The notes under the pieces: model-generated
What the model saw: the letters and a program-made list of their open reading frames with translations, nothing else
Databases searched by the model: none
Told to the model about the DNA's origin: nothing
Shown here: piece after piece, positions 49,570 to 57,988 of the stretch
How positions within the stretch are numbered: position 1 is the first letter of the stretch
Layout: every line of letters starts with the position of its first letter
Program-made: the position numbers and the translations under genes
Source: Glycomyces sp. NRRL B-16210
GTDB taxonomy: Bacteria > Actinomycetota > Actinomycetes > Mycobacteriales > Micromonosporaceae
DNA: 64,000 nt
Reading direction: 5' to 3'
Assembly: GCF_000719515.1 (NCBI RefSeq)
Contig: NZ_JOGR01000005.1
Span: forward strand, 124,001 to 188,000

Positions 49570-50003
49570 ATGACGACACTGCCCAGCCCGGTACTGGAAG
49601 GCGCGACCGCGCTCTGGGACCCGCGGCGCCTTCCGGGCCGGGGCCTGTACGCGATCGAGATCGGCTTCATCGGCTTCACCTGGCTCGCCGCCTCCGCTCA
49701 AAGCACCGGCGTCAACACCGAGGCCAAGCTCCTGCTGTTCCGCCACGCCTTCGGTGCCCTCTGCGTCGACCGGGTCGACCTCAAGACCGACGCCCGCAAC
49801 GTCCACTCCCGCGCCGCCATCGAAGCGGCCGGCGCGAAACTCGAAGGCGTCCTGCGCAACTGGTCGCGCTCCTAGACCCCCGGCGAGGACGGCCGGCTCC
49901 GCGACTCGGCCATGTACTCGGTCGTGCGCGAGGAACGGCCCGAAACCGAAGCGGCCCTGGTCGAACGCCTCGCCCGCAGATACGAAGACCGGCCCAGCGG
50001 CGT
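49570..50003 (+). pseudogene. RimJ/RimL-type GNAT acetyltransferase remnant
   Basis: The frame from ATG 49570 jumps from a normal GNAT start (LPSPVLEGATALWDP) straight to the second half (IGFTWLAASAQSTGVNTEAKLLL, then RVDLKTDARNVHSRAAIEAAGA), so roughly 60 central-N-terminal residues are missing. A TAG at 49873 interrupts it just before APGEDGRL-type sequence, and the frame continues with RLRDSAMYSVV and a normal C-terminus to about 50003. Internal deletion plus nonsense codon indicates an inactive gene. Confidence 0.8.
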
Positions 50004-50762
50004 TCACGCGCGCCTGACCATCTCGACCTCCCCGCCGACCAGCCTTCCTCCCGCCTTGGCCAGCAACGCGTACGAAGCGAGGTTCGACGCGTCGCACTCG
50101 GTCGCCACCGTCTCGTGCCCGCGTTCGCGCACCGCCTTGAACACCCGCGCCATCAGCGCGGCGCCGAGCCCGCGCCGCCGGTACGGCCGCGCGAGCGCGA
50201 CCAGTCCCAGCCTCGGACCCTCCGGATTGGACCAGATCCGCGCCATGCCCGCGAACCGGCGCCCCACCGGATCCCACAGGACCGGATACAGCTCCGGGTC
50301 GTAGGCCGGCCCGGCGTGCTCGGCCTCCCATCCCTCACGGGCCCAACGCCAGCCCCACAGGCCCGGGATGTCCGCCCGCAGCGCGTCGTCGAACCGCCGC
50401 AGCCCACCCGCGTCGACCTTCTCGGGGGAGCGGACCTCGAACGGCGCCAACGCTTCATCGCTCCAACCGGCCGCGACCGACACCGGCAGCTCCCACCGGT
50501 GCTCGTACCGCTCGCCGACGAACCCCGCCTCGCCCAGGCGCAGCAGTCCCGCGTGGTCGCCGGCGTCGACCGTCGCGCGCAGCGCCCGCCCGTCCTCGCC
50601 GGTGATCGCCGCGCCGAGCGCGGCGATCACCTCGGCGTCCTCGGACATGAAGGCCGCGAAGCGCTTCCCGTCCGGACGCACCCAGCAGTGCGCCCGCCCA
50701 GCGAGGACACCGCCCGAGCGCGCCTCCCACCGGCCGTCGATCTTCCTGACCTGCAATGCCAT
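50004..50762 (-). CDS. GNAT family N-acetyltransferase
   Basis: 252 residues from ATG 50762, preceded by GAGGAG. The C-terminal GNAT domain has GLVALARPYRRRGLGAALMARVFKAV (acetyl-CoA pyrophosphate loop RRRGLG) and ECDASNLASYALLAKAGGRLVGG. The N-terminal ~120 residues may be a degenerate second GNAT unit. Substrate unknown. Directly downstream of the ribosome-protection gene (11-base gap), possibly co-transcribed. Confidence 0.88.
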   Translation of the reverse strand: MALQVRKIDGRWEARSGGVLAGRAHCWVRPDGKRFAAFMSEDAEVIAALGAAITGEDGRALRATVDAGDHAGLLRLGEAGFVGERYEHRWELPVSVAAGWSDEALAPFEVRSPEKVDAGGLRRFDDALRADIPGLWGWRWAREGWEAEHAGPAYDPELYPVLWDPVGRRFAGMARIWSNPEGPRLGLVALARPYRRRGLGAALMARVFKAVRERGHETVATECDASNLASYALLAKAGGRLVGGEVEMVRRA

Positions 50763-50773
50763 GCGTGTGCTCC

Positions 50774-52675
50774 TCAACCGCGGCGCGGCGGCGTGCCGTA
50801 GACGGGCCGGTACTCGGCGAACTCGGTGGTGAACAGGGCCAGGCCCTCGGTGAGCGAGGGGAGCCGCCGCTCGAAGCCGTGCACGGCCTCGGTCGGCATC
50901 GTCCCCGACACGTACCCGGTCGTCTCGGTCGAGAACTGCCCCTTGATGTCCGACCGGGCCTCGCCGAGCGCCTTGAGGACGGCGTTGCCCGTCCCGGCCG
51001 GGAACTCCACGTCGAAGCGGTTGACCGGCTCGCAGACCGCCGTGCCCGACTCCTTCAGCATCCCGTCCAGCAGGAACTTCGTCACCTCCCGGAAGTCCCC
51101 TGCGGTGCTCGCCCGGCCGATGTAGCCCGTGGCGGTCAGCAGCACCCGGCAGTCGGTCACGACCCAGCCGTACAGGCCGCGCCGCAGCACCTCATGCACG
51201 GTCTCCTCCACCGCGTTGCGCAGCGCCCGCGTCAGCGAGCCCCGCTCCACCTCCAGCGCGTAGGCCACGCCCGAACCCGGCTCGCCCGGCTCCAGCCGCA
51301 GCCCCACGGTCGCGGGATGCGGCGTCTGCTGCCACGGCCCCATCTCGTGCAGCGCCGCAGCGGCCCGCTGCGGCCGCTCGACGTGGATCGCCCGCGTCTC
51401 CTCGAACTCGACGTCGATGCCGAACTCCTCCAACAGGAGCGAGGCCACGACCTCCTTCTGGACCTCGCCGTAGAGGCGCACCGCCATCTCCTCGGACAAC
51501 TCGTCCAGATGCGGGTCCACCAGCGGATCGCGCTCGGCCAGGCTCAGCAGGGCCCGATTGAGCGGGATCCGCTCGCTCGCCCGCACCGGCCGTACCACCG
51601 TCTCCAGCGTCGGCGGGGTGAAGAACCCGCCGGTCGCCAGCGCCTCCGGCGAGCCGATCGCGTCGCCGATGCGGACCTCGCTCAGCCCCTTGACCTTCGC
51701 GATGCTGCCCGGGCCCGCGGCCCCGGCCACGGTGGTCGTGCCGGTGTCGAAGACCTCGACGCCGGTCACCTTGCCCTCGAACGACTCCACGACGCCGCGC
51801 TCACCCCTGCGGAACGTCCGCAAGTGATCCCGCGCCTCGATCCGGCCGCTGTGGAGCCTGACGTAAGCGACCTTCTGACCCTGATGCTCCACTTTGAACA
51901 CCGTGCCGCGCGGTTCCCCCTCCGCGTCGCGCTCGGGCGCCGGCAGGTACCGCCGGATGCCCTCCGTCAGCGCCGCCACGCCTGCACCCGTGACGGCCGA
52001 GCCGAAGTACACCGGGTGCACCGCACCGGTGCGCACCTGCGCGGCCAACTCGCCCGCGCAGTCGAGTCCCTCGGGATCGTCCAGATAAGCGGCCAAAAAA
52101 GCGTCCGAACCGGCCGTGAGCAGCTCGACCGCCTGATCGGTGAACCGCGCGTCCGCGAACGAGAACCCTTCCACCGACGCCTCGCGCGTGCCGATCCGCT
52201 CGACGGCGCCCATCGGCAGCATCCGCGGGCCGAGCTTCGACGCGAGGTCTTCGAGCAGGCCCGCCTCGCGCGCCCCGCGGCGGTCGACCTTGTTGACGAA
52301 CAGGAGCGTCGGCACGCCGAGCCGCTCCAACGTCCGGAACAGGACCCTCGTCTGCGCCTGGACGCCCTCCACGGCGGAGACGACCAGGACCGCGCCGTCG
52401 AGCACGCGCAAAGCGCGCTCCACCTCGGCGATGAAGTCGGTGTGCCCAGGGGTGTCGATGAGATTGACGGTGCGCCCGCCCAGGCGGAACGCGACCACCG
52501 CCGACTGGATGGTGATGCCGCGGCGGCGCTCCAGATCCATCGAGTCGGTCTGCGTGCTGCCGGAGTCGACGCTGCCGACGCGGTCGATGATCCCCGCGTT
52601 GTACAGCAGCCGCTCGGTCAGGCTGGTCTTACCGGCGTCGACATGGGCGAGAATCCCCAGATTGAGATACGACAA
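50774..52675 (-). CDS. Tet(M)/OtrA-type ribosomal protection GTPase
   Basis: 633 residues from TTG 52675. Translation-factor GTPase with AHVDAGKTSL (G1, residues 10-19), RRGITI (G2), DTPGHTDF (G3) and NKVD (G4), then EF-G domains II-V. The domain IV loop reads TGYIGRASTAGDFR where Tet(M) has YSPVSTPADFR, so the tip proline is replaced. It releases tetracycline-like inhibitors from the 30S subunit. GAGGA lies 6 bases before the TTG but is buried in a hairpin (52683-52726) downstream of a leader ORF. Confidence 0.9.
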   Translation of the reverse strand: MSYLNLGILAHVDAGKTSLTERLLYNAGIIDRVGSVDSGSTQTDSMDLERRRGITIQSAVVAFRLGGRTVNLIDTPGHTDFIAEVERALRVLDGAVLVVSAVEGVQAQTRVLFRTLERLGVPTLLFVNKVDRRGAREAGLLEDLASKLGPRMLPMGAVERIGTREASVEGFSFADARFTDQAVELLTAGSDAFLAAYLDDPEGLDCAGELAAQVRTGAVHPVYFGSAVTGAGVAALTEGIRRYLPAPERDAEGEPRGTVFKVEHQGQKVAYVRLHSGRIEARDHLRTFRRGERGVVESFEGKVTGVEVFDTGTTTVAGAAGPGSIAKVKGLSEVRIGDAIGSPEALATGGFFTPPTLETVVRPVRASERIPLNRALLSLAERDPLVDPHLDELSEEMAVRLYGEVQKEVVASLLLEEFGIDVEFEETRAIHVERPQRAAAALHEMGPWQQTPHPATVGLRLEPGEPGSGVAYALEVERGSLTRALRNAVEETVHEVLRRGLYGWVVTDCRVLLTATGYIGRASTAGDFREVTKFLLDGMLKESGTAVCEPVNRFDVEFPAGTGNAVLKALGEARSDIKGQFSTETTGYVSGTMPTEAVHGFERRLPSLTEGLALFTTEFAEYRPVYGTPPRRG

Positions 52676-52736
52676 TGACAGTCCTCGGAGAAGAGATCGG
52701 CTGGATTCGGATGGCGTACTCCGAGGTCTGGCGCAT
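52629..52736 (-). CDS. Leader peptide of the ribosomal protection gene
   Basis: A 35-codon frame starting ATG 52736 with a strong ribosome site (AAAGGGAG, 6 bases away). It begins MRQTSEYAIRIQPISSPR and ends with TAA, overlapping the first 47 bases of the GTPase gene in another frame. Codons 4-6 form one arm of a hairpin whose other arm covers the GTPase gene's ribosome site. Too short to be an enzyme; its role would be to sense stalled ribosomes. Inferred from layout. Confidence 0.5.
   Translation of the reverse strand: MRQTSEYAIRIQPISSPRTVIVVSQSGDSRPCRRR
52683..52726 (-). promoter_or_regulatory. Translational attenuator hairpin
   Basis: On the transcript, CCTCGGAG (52726-52719) pairs perfectly with CTCCGAGG (52690-52683). 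The second arm contains the GAGGA used to start the GTPase gene at 52675. A ribosome stalled in the leader frame would open the stem and allow expression, as in erm-type attenuation. Confidence 0.55.
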
Positions 52737-52842
52737 GGTGATCTCCCTTTCGACCGGGACGGACACGTCGTGGCGACGATGCGGCCGAGGCTAGACCCGC
52801 CCCCGGGGCCGCGCAACCGAATTTCCGGCCGCCCCCGCGCGA

Positions 52843-52848
52843 TAGCAT
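52843..52848 (+). promoter_or_regulatory. -10 of leaderless serpin promoter (copy 1)
   Basis: TAGCAT followed by 6 bases and the ATG at 52855, without a Shine-Dalgarno sequence. The same TAGCATCCGCYCC-ATGGG block precedes the second serpin. Confidence 0.5.
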
Positions 52849-52854
52849 CCGCCC

Positions 52855-54072
52855 ATGGGCACCGACGAGACGCCGCCTGCGAAGGCACCGCTGCGCGAAG
52901 CACTCACCCCCGCCGAGGTCGCCGCCGCGGGCGACCTCACACGGCGCTGGCTCACCTCCCGCACCGAACTGCCCGCGGTCGCCTCCGGGCTCGGCGTCTG
53001 GCCGCTCCTCGCCGTGCTCGCCACCGGCGCGGACGGAGCGACACGAGACGAACTGCTCGCCGCGGCCGGAGTCGACGAGACCCGGGCCGCCTCGATCACC
53101 GGCGCCCTCTTGGCCGCCGCCGCGAACGCCCCCGCACTCGGCTTCGCCCTCGCCGTCTGGGCGGGCGGGCACCTCACGCTCGACCCGGACTGGACCGCGG
53201 GCCTGCCCGGCGGCGCTGTCGGCTCCCTGACCGGCGACCGGGCCGCCGACAAGGCCGCCCTCGACGCCTGGGCCGCCGAGCACACCGGCGGCCTCATCGA
53301 CACGATGCCCCTGGACTTCTCGCAGCCGATCGATCTCGTCCTCGCCAGCGCCCTGTCGGTGCGCACCACCTGGAACACCCCCTTCCGGGACCTTGAGACG
53401 GCGTTCCGCTCCGGCCCCTGGTCCGGCCTCCGCCGCTGCCGCACCCTCACTACGACCCTCGGTGAGGACCTCCTGCGCGTCGGTGAGGACGCCTCGGTGC
53501 TCACCGTCCCCGGCGACGGCGACATCGACGTCCTCCTGGCGCTCGGCCGCGAGGACCTGACCCCGCACGCCGTCATGGACGCCCTCCTCGACGCCGCGAG
53601 CGACCCGGCCTGGGGCCGCTCGTCCACCGAGCTCGCGGTAGGGGAGCGGGCCGTCGGCGTCGAAGTCACCGAGTATCTGGGGGCGCGGCCCCAGACCGGC
53701 CCGGAACTCGACGTGCAGACCGTTCGCTTCCGGCTGGACGCCGACCTCGACCTCACCGAGGACGCCGCCGCGCTCGGCCTCGTCGACGCCTGCGACGCCG
53801 ACCGCGCCCGCTTCGACCGCCTTGCGGCGCAACCGGTGTACGTCAGCCAGGCCAAGCAGGCGTGCACGGCGGTCTTCAGCGCCACCGGCTTCGAGGCCGC
53901 CGCGGTCACCGCGATCGCGATGGTCCGCGCCGCCAGTATGGCGTCCAAGCCCAAACACCGCCGCGTCAAGACCTCGATCCGCTTCGACCGCCCCTTCGCC
54001 TACCTCGCCCGCCACCGCCCGACCGGACTGGTTCTCATAGGAGGCTGGGTCGCCGAACCGGAACGCGCCTAG
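52855..54072 (+). CDS. Serpin-family protein, copy 1
   Basis: 405 residues, full serpin length, no signal peptide. SGLGVWPLLAVLATGADGATRDELLAAAG matches the serpin helix-B/D start (S-x-SP-S--ALA---LGA--T--E). The hinge reads FSATGFEAAAVTAIAM (usual NEEGTEAAAATA), followed by the reactive loop VRAASMASKPK and FDRPFAYLARHRPTGLVLIGGWV (usual DRPFLF-IRD--TG-ILF-G-V). The hinge alanines are kept, so it may be inhibitory. Bacterial serpins inhibit serine or cysteine proteases. Tandem duplicate of the next gene. Confidence 0.85.
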   Translation: MGTDETPPAKAPLREALTPAEVAAAGDLTRRWLTSRTELPAVASGLGVWPLLAVLATGADGATRDELLAAAGVDETRAASITGALLAAAANAPALGFALAVWAGGHLTLDPDWTAGLPGGAVGSLTGDRAADKAALDAWAAEHTGGLIDTMPLDFSQPIDLVLASALSVRTTWNTPFRDLETAFRSGPWSGLRRCRTLTTTLGEDLLRVGEDASVLTVPGDGDIDVLLALGREDLTPHAVMDALLDAASDPAWGRSSTELAVGERAVGVEVTEYLGARPQTGPELDVQTVRFRLDADLDLTEDAAALGLVDACDADRARFDRLAAQPVYVSQAKQACTAVFSATGFEAAAVTAIAMVRAASMASKPKHRRVKTSIRFDRPFAYLARHRPTGLVLIGGWVAEPERA

Positions 54073-54266
54073 GGGGTATGAACTCCGGACAGGTGGCCCA
54101 TGTGCCCGCTCGATCTATTGTGGAGCATCCGAATACCCTCCGGCGAACTCGGTGAAGCGTACGAGTGAACAATGCGCCCGGTGAGCGAACAGATGAACTC
54201 GGATACCGACCCGCCGGGAGATACTCCGTAGCGAGCCCGAGACGGGCTCGGCGAGCGCCGCCGCGT

Positions 54267-54272
54267 TAGCAT
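54267..54272 (+). promoter_or_regulatory. -10 of leaderless serpin promoter (copy 2)
   Basis: TAGCAT followed by 7 bases and the ATG at 54280. The conserved block before and across the start shows that the duplication included the promoter. Confidence 0.5.
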
Positions 54273-54279
54273 CCGCTCC

Positions 54280-55482
54280 ATGGGCACCGATGAAGGCACG
54301 TACCAGTCCACGCTGACCGCCGCCGATGTGGCGGCCGCCAACGACCTCACCCGGCGCTGGTTCGCCGCCCGCCCCGAGGTCCCGGCCGCCGGATCGGGTC
54401 TCGGCATCTGGCCGCTCCTCGCCGTCCTCGCCACCGGCGCGGTCGCCGACACCCGCGACGAACTGCTCGCCGCCGCGGGCCTCGACGCCGAACGCGCCGC
54501 CGCCGTTCCCGCGCTCCTGCTCGAAACCGCCCGGACCGCCCCCGCGCTGCGGATCGCTCTCGGCGTGTGGGCGGGCTCGCGTGTCACCCTCGACCCGGAC
54601 TGGACCGCCGGCCTCCCGGGCAGCGTCATCGGCTCCCTCACCGGCGACCTGGTCGCCGACAAGGCCGCCCTCGACGCCTGGGCCTCGGACAACACCGACG
54701 GCCTCATCGACAAGATGCCGATCGAACTCAAGGACGAGATCCTCCTCGTCCTCGCCAGCGCCCTGCTGGTGCGCACCACCTGGACCACGCCGTTCGACGA
54801 GCTGCGCTCGCCGTTCCCCGCCGGTCCCTGGTCCAATCTGGACCACCGCGTCCTCACCGCCACCTACAGCCAGGACGTGCTCCGCGTCGGCGAGGACGCC
54901 TCGGTGCTCACCGTCCGCGGCGACCGCGACATCGACGTGCTCCTGGCACTCGGCCGTGACGACCTCGAACCCCGCGAGGTCTTCTCCCGACTCCTCGACG
55001 CCGCGACTGACCCTGCCTGGGGCCGCTCGTCGACCGAGCTCGCGGTGGGGGAGCGGGCCGTCGGCGTCGAGGTCACCGAATACCTCCACGCCTATCCGCA
55101 GACCGCCCCCGAGGTCGCCGCCCAGACGGTCCCCTTCACCGTCGACGCGGACCTCGACCTCATCAAGGATGCAGCCGCGCTCGGTCTCGTTCTGGCATCC
55201 GATGGGGACCGCGCCCGATTCGACCGGCTGGCCGCGCAGCCGCTCGTGGTGAGTCAGGCGAGGCAGAGCTGCACGGCCGTCTTCAGCGCCACCGGTTTCG
55301 AGGCCGCGGCCGTGACGGCGTTCGGCATGGCCATGGCCGGCGCCCTCCCGCCGCAGGACCGCCACCGGCATGTGCGGGCCACGGTCACCTTCGACCGCCC
55401 CTTCGCCTACCTCGCCCGCCACCGCCCCACGGGCCTGGTCCTAGCAGGAGGCTGGGTAACCGAACCCGACCGAGCCGAATAA
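54280..55482 (+). CDS. Serpin-family protein, copy 2
   Basis: 400 residues, clearly paralogous to the preceding gene along its whole length (shared WPLLAVLATGA, TLDPDWTAGLPG, LTVRGDRDIDVLLALGRDDL versus LTVPGDGDIDVLLALGREDL). The hinge is again FSATGFEAAAVTA, but the reactive loop differs: FGMAMAGALPPQDRHRHVRA against IAMVRAASMASKPKHRRVKT. Divergence concentrated in the loop suggests different target proteases. Own leaderless promoter. Confidence 0.85.
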   Translation: MGTDEGTYQSTLTAADVAAANDLTRRWFAARPEVPAAGSGLGIWPLLAVLATGAVADTRDELLAAAGLDAERAAAVPALLLETARTAPALRIALGVWAGSRVTLDPDWTAGLPGSVIGSLTGDLVADKAALDAWASDNTDGLIDKMPIELKDEILLVLASALLVRTTWTTPFDELRSPFPAGPWSNLDHRVLTATYSQDVLRVGEDASVLTVRGDRDIDVLLALGRDDLEPREVFSRLLDAATDPAWGRSSTELAVGERAVGVEVTEYLHAYPQTAPEVAAQTVPFTVDADLDLIKDAAALGLVLASDGDRARFDRLAAQPLVVSQARQSCTAVFSATGFEAAAVTAFGMAMAGALPPQDRHRHVRATVTFDRPFAYLARHRPTGLVLAGGWVTEPDRAE

Positions 55483-55538
55483 CTAGGCGCAATCCGAAGT
55501 CCTCAGCCTTCGTCGGATCGGTCCGCGTATCACTCGGT

Positions 55539-56171
55539 TTACTCTCTCAGCGGTGCTCCGTGCCAGGTCCAGTCCGGGCCTCTTCTTTCGACACCCTCCA
55601 GCTCGCCTCTTCCCGTGGCCCACAGCAGGGTCTGCCATGGATCGGTCTCCACCGGTGCCTCCGGGAACAGCCGTGCCAGCGCCCTCCTCACCAGATCCCC
55701 GGGCGCCTCGAAATCCACTCCCAGCCCCTGCGTCAGGTCGAACGCGTGCGCCAGCGTCTCGACCACGCCCATCGCCGCGAAGCCCTCCGGATCGGCCGTG
55801 CCCCACACGTGCCACGCCCGCGCCGACTCCGGCTTCGCCTCCGTCACCGCCGCCACCAGGCCTCCCATCGCCAACAGGACCTCGATCCCGGCCTCCGGCC
55901 CCGCCTCCCTGTCGAAGATCACCGGCAACTGCCGCTCCCCGGGCCGCTCCCACTGGATCGTGTGCCGCCCCTTCACATACGGCACCGGCGGCGCCAACCG
56001 CACCGCGTACGAGAACAGTCCGTTGTTCAAGTGGTCCAAGGCGTCCCAGCAATCGCAGTCCATCGGCCCGGCCCGATTCCCCCAGGCCTCCACCGGCGCG
56101 GCGCGCAGCGCCTCCGCAGTGAGGGCCACCGCCCGCTCGACATCGGCTCCGGTCACGCGCATTCTCGACAT
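55539..56171 (-). CDS. DinB/maleylpyruvate-isomerase-fold protein
   Basis: 210 residues. VALTAEALRAAPVEAWGNRAGPMDCDCWDALDHLNNGLFSYAVRL is the MDMPI_N/DinB helix pair with conserved W and the metal His in DHLN. MGVVETLAHAFDLTQGLG supplies the other ligands (HAFD). The family is mycothiol-dependent in actinomycetes (TIGR03086-like). Substrate unknown. Convergent with serpin copy 2. Confidence 0.8.
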   Translation of the reverse strand: MSRMRVTGADVERAVALTAEALRAAPVEAWGNRAGPMDCDCWDALDHLNNGLFSYAVRLAPPVPYVKGRHTIQWERPGERQLPVIFDREAGPEAGIEVLLAMGGLVAAVTEAKPESARAWHVWGTADPEGFAAMGVVETLAHAFDLTQGLGVDFEAPGDLVRRALARLFPEAPVETDPWQTLLWATGRGELEGVERRGPDWTWHGAPLRE

Positions 56172-56212
56172 ACCCGGACCCTAAACGCCGCACCGGCCCC
56201 CGGCAACCCGGT

Positions 56213-57988
56213 TCACTCACCGCGCCACGCGTGCCAGAGCCCCGCGTAGATCCCCTCCGCCGCCAGCAACTCCTCGTGCGTCCCCGCCTCGGCGATCCGC
56301 CCGGCCTCCACGACCGCGATCCGATCGGCCGAGCTCGCCGCCTGCAACTGGTGCGCGATCGCGATCACCGTCCGGCCCGCCAGCGCCGCACCGAGCGCCG
56401 CCTCCACGCGGCCCGCGCTCGCCGGGTCGATCCCCGCCGTGGCCTCGTCCAGGATCACGATGTCGGGGTCGGCGATCACCACGCGCGCCAGCGCGATCTG
56501 CTGGGCCTCGGCCGTCGTCAGCTTGCGGTGCTCGTCGCCGAGCATCGCGTCGAGCCCTTCAGCGAGGGCCCAACCGGCGTCCACGCGCCGCAGCGCCTCC
56601 ATCAACCGGTCGTCCCCGGCCTCCGGGCGGGCTTGCGAGCTGTAGAACGGCAGCGCCAGGATCAGGTTGTCCCGCAAGGTCGCGGTGAACACGTAATGCT
56701 CCTGCGTCACCAGCACCACGTGCTTGCGCAGCTCCTCGACCCCGATGTCGCACACCGGGACCCCGCCGAGCGTCGCCGTCCCCGTCCGCGGCCGGTCGAT
56801 GCCCGCCAGCAGCCGCGCGATCGTCGACTTCCCCGCCCCCGAGGGCCCGACCACCACCAGCCGTTCGCCCGGCACCGGCCGGAGGCTCAACCCGTGCAGC
56901 ACGTCCGGCCCGTCGCCGTACCCGAACGTCACCGAGTCCAGCCGCAGGTCCGTGCCGTCCGGCACCGCCTCGCGCGGCGACGGTTCGACCAGGTTCACGC
57001 CCTCAATCCGAGCCAGCGCCGCCGATCCCTGCTGGAACTCGTTGAGCTGCACCATGACCGTGTTCGTCGGATTCGCGATGCGCACGGCCACGGTGATCCC
57101 CGCGACCGCGGTGCCCAGGCTCAGCCCGCCCTCGTAGTACCAGAATCCCGCCGCCGCGACCACGAGCACCAGCTGCAACCGGTTGAGCCACAGCAGGAGC
57201 AGGAAGAACTCGATCTGGAGTTTCAGCACCCGCATGAACCGCCGGTACATCGTCTCCCCGCGCTCGTACCCGACCTCGCGCCGCTTCTGCTGGAGCGCGA
57301 GCGCCGCCACGGTCCGCGCGCCCGCGCCGGAGGCCGAGAGCGTCTCGGCCGCCTCGCTCATCGCGGCGCGCTGCGCCAGGAACGCCCCGCCCGCCCGGCG
57401 CAGGTACCGCCGCGCGGCCAGCAGCACCGGAGGCAGCGTGACCAGCGCGCACAGACCCAGCAGCGGATGGACCACCGTCAAAGCGACGTACAGCACCATT
57501 ACTTCGATCAGGGCGGTCGCGACGGTGGGTCCGTTGTCGCGCAGCAGGTCCGCCACGACGTTGACGTCCGCGGCCGTGCGCGTGCCGAGGTCCCCGCGCC
57601 CGGCCTGCTCGACCCGGTCGAGCGGCAGCCCGAGCACCCGGCCCACGACCCCTTCCCGCAGCCGCGCCGCGGCCCGCTCCCCGAACCGGTAGCCCGCGCG
57701 CCGCCCCAGGCGGCTGAGCACGAACTGCACCGCCACGCAGGCGACGATGAGCCCGCACACCAGGTTGATGCGCGGGAGGTCCCAGCCCGCGCCGATCCCG
57801 TCGACCACCCGGCCCAGCAGGATCGGCACCGAGACGCTGAAGGCGGCCGCGAGCGTGTACAGCACCAGTACTTGCACGGCCCGGCCCTTGTCGGCCGCGA
57901 GCAGCCGCGCGAACGCGCGCCGCACCTCGGCCGGGCTCGCGACCGGCAGCCGCGAGTCGGTCGCCGCGCCGTGTTCCGTGACGCTCAT
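56213..57988 (-). CDS. ABC exporter half with canonical ATP site, degenerate signature
   Basis: 591 residues. Six-helix permease domain then ATPase: Walker A GPSGAGKST, Walker B IVILDEATAGID and switch His in AIAHQL are all intact. The signature LSGGQ is changed to LTTAEAQQIALAR. It overlaps the upstream partner by 4 bases (ATGA). With that partner it forms a heterodimer in which this subunit supplies Walker A/B and the partner supplies LSGGQ to the single active site. Substrate unknown; multidrug or peptide export is usual. Confidence 0.9.
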   Translation of the reverse strand: MSVTEHGAATDSRLPVASPAEVRRAFARLLAADKGRAVQVLVLYTLAAAFSVSVPILLGRVVDGIGAGWDLPRINLVCGLIVACVAVQFVLSRLGRRAGYRFGERAAARLREGVVGRVLGLPLDRVEQAGRGDLGTRTAADVNVVADLLRDNGPTVATALIEVMVLYVALTVVHPLLGLCALVTLPPVLLAARRYLRRAGGAFLAQRAAMSEAAETLSASGAGARTVAALALQQKRREVGYERGETMYRRFMRVLKLQIEFFLLLLWLNRLQLVLVVAAAGFWYYEGGLSLGTAVAGITVAVRIANPTNTVMVQLNEFQQGSAALARIEGVNLVEPSPREAVPDGTDLRLDSVTFGYGDGPDVLHGLSLRPVPGERLVVVGPSGAGKSTIARLLAGIDRPRTGTATLGGVPVCDIGVEELRKHVVLVTQEHYVFTATLRDNLILALPFYSSQARPEAGDDRLMEALRRVDAGWALAEGLDAMLGDEHRKLTTAEAQQIALARVVIADPDIVILDEATAGIDPASAGRVEAALGAALAGRTVIAIAHQLQAASSADRIAVVEAGRIAEAGTHEELLAAEGIYAGLWHAWRGE

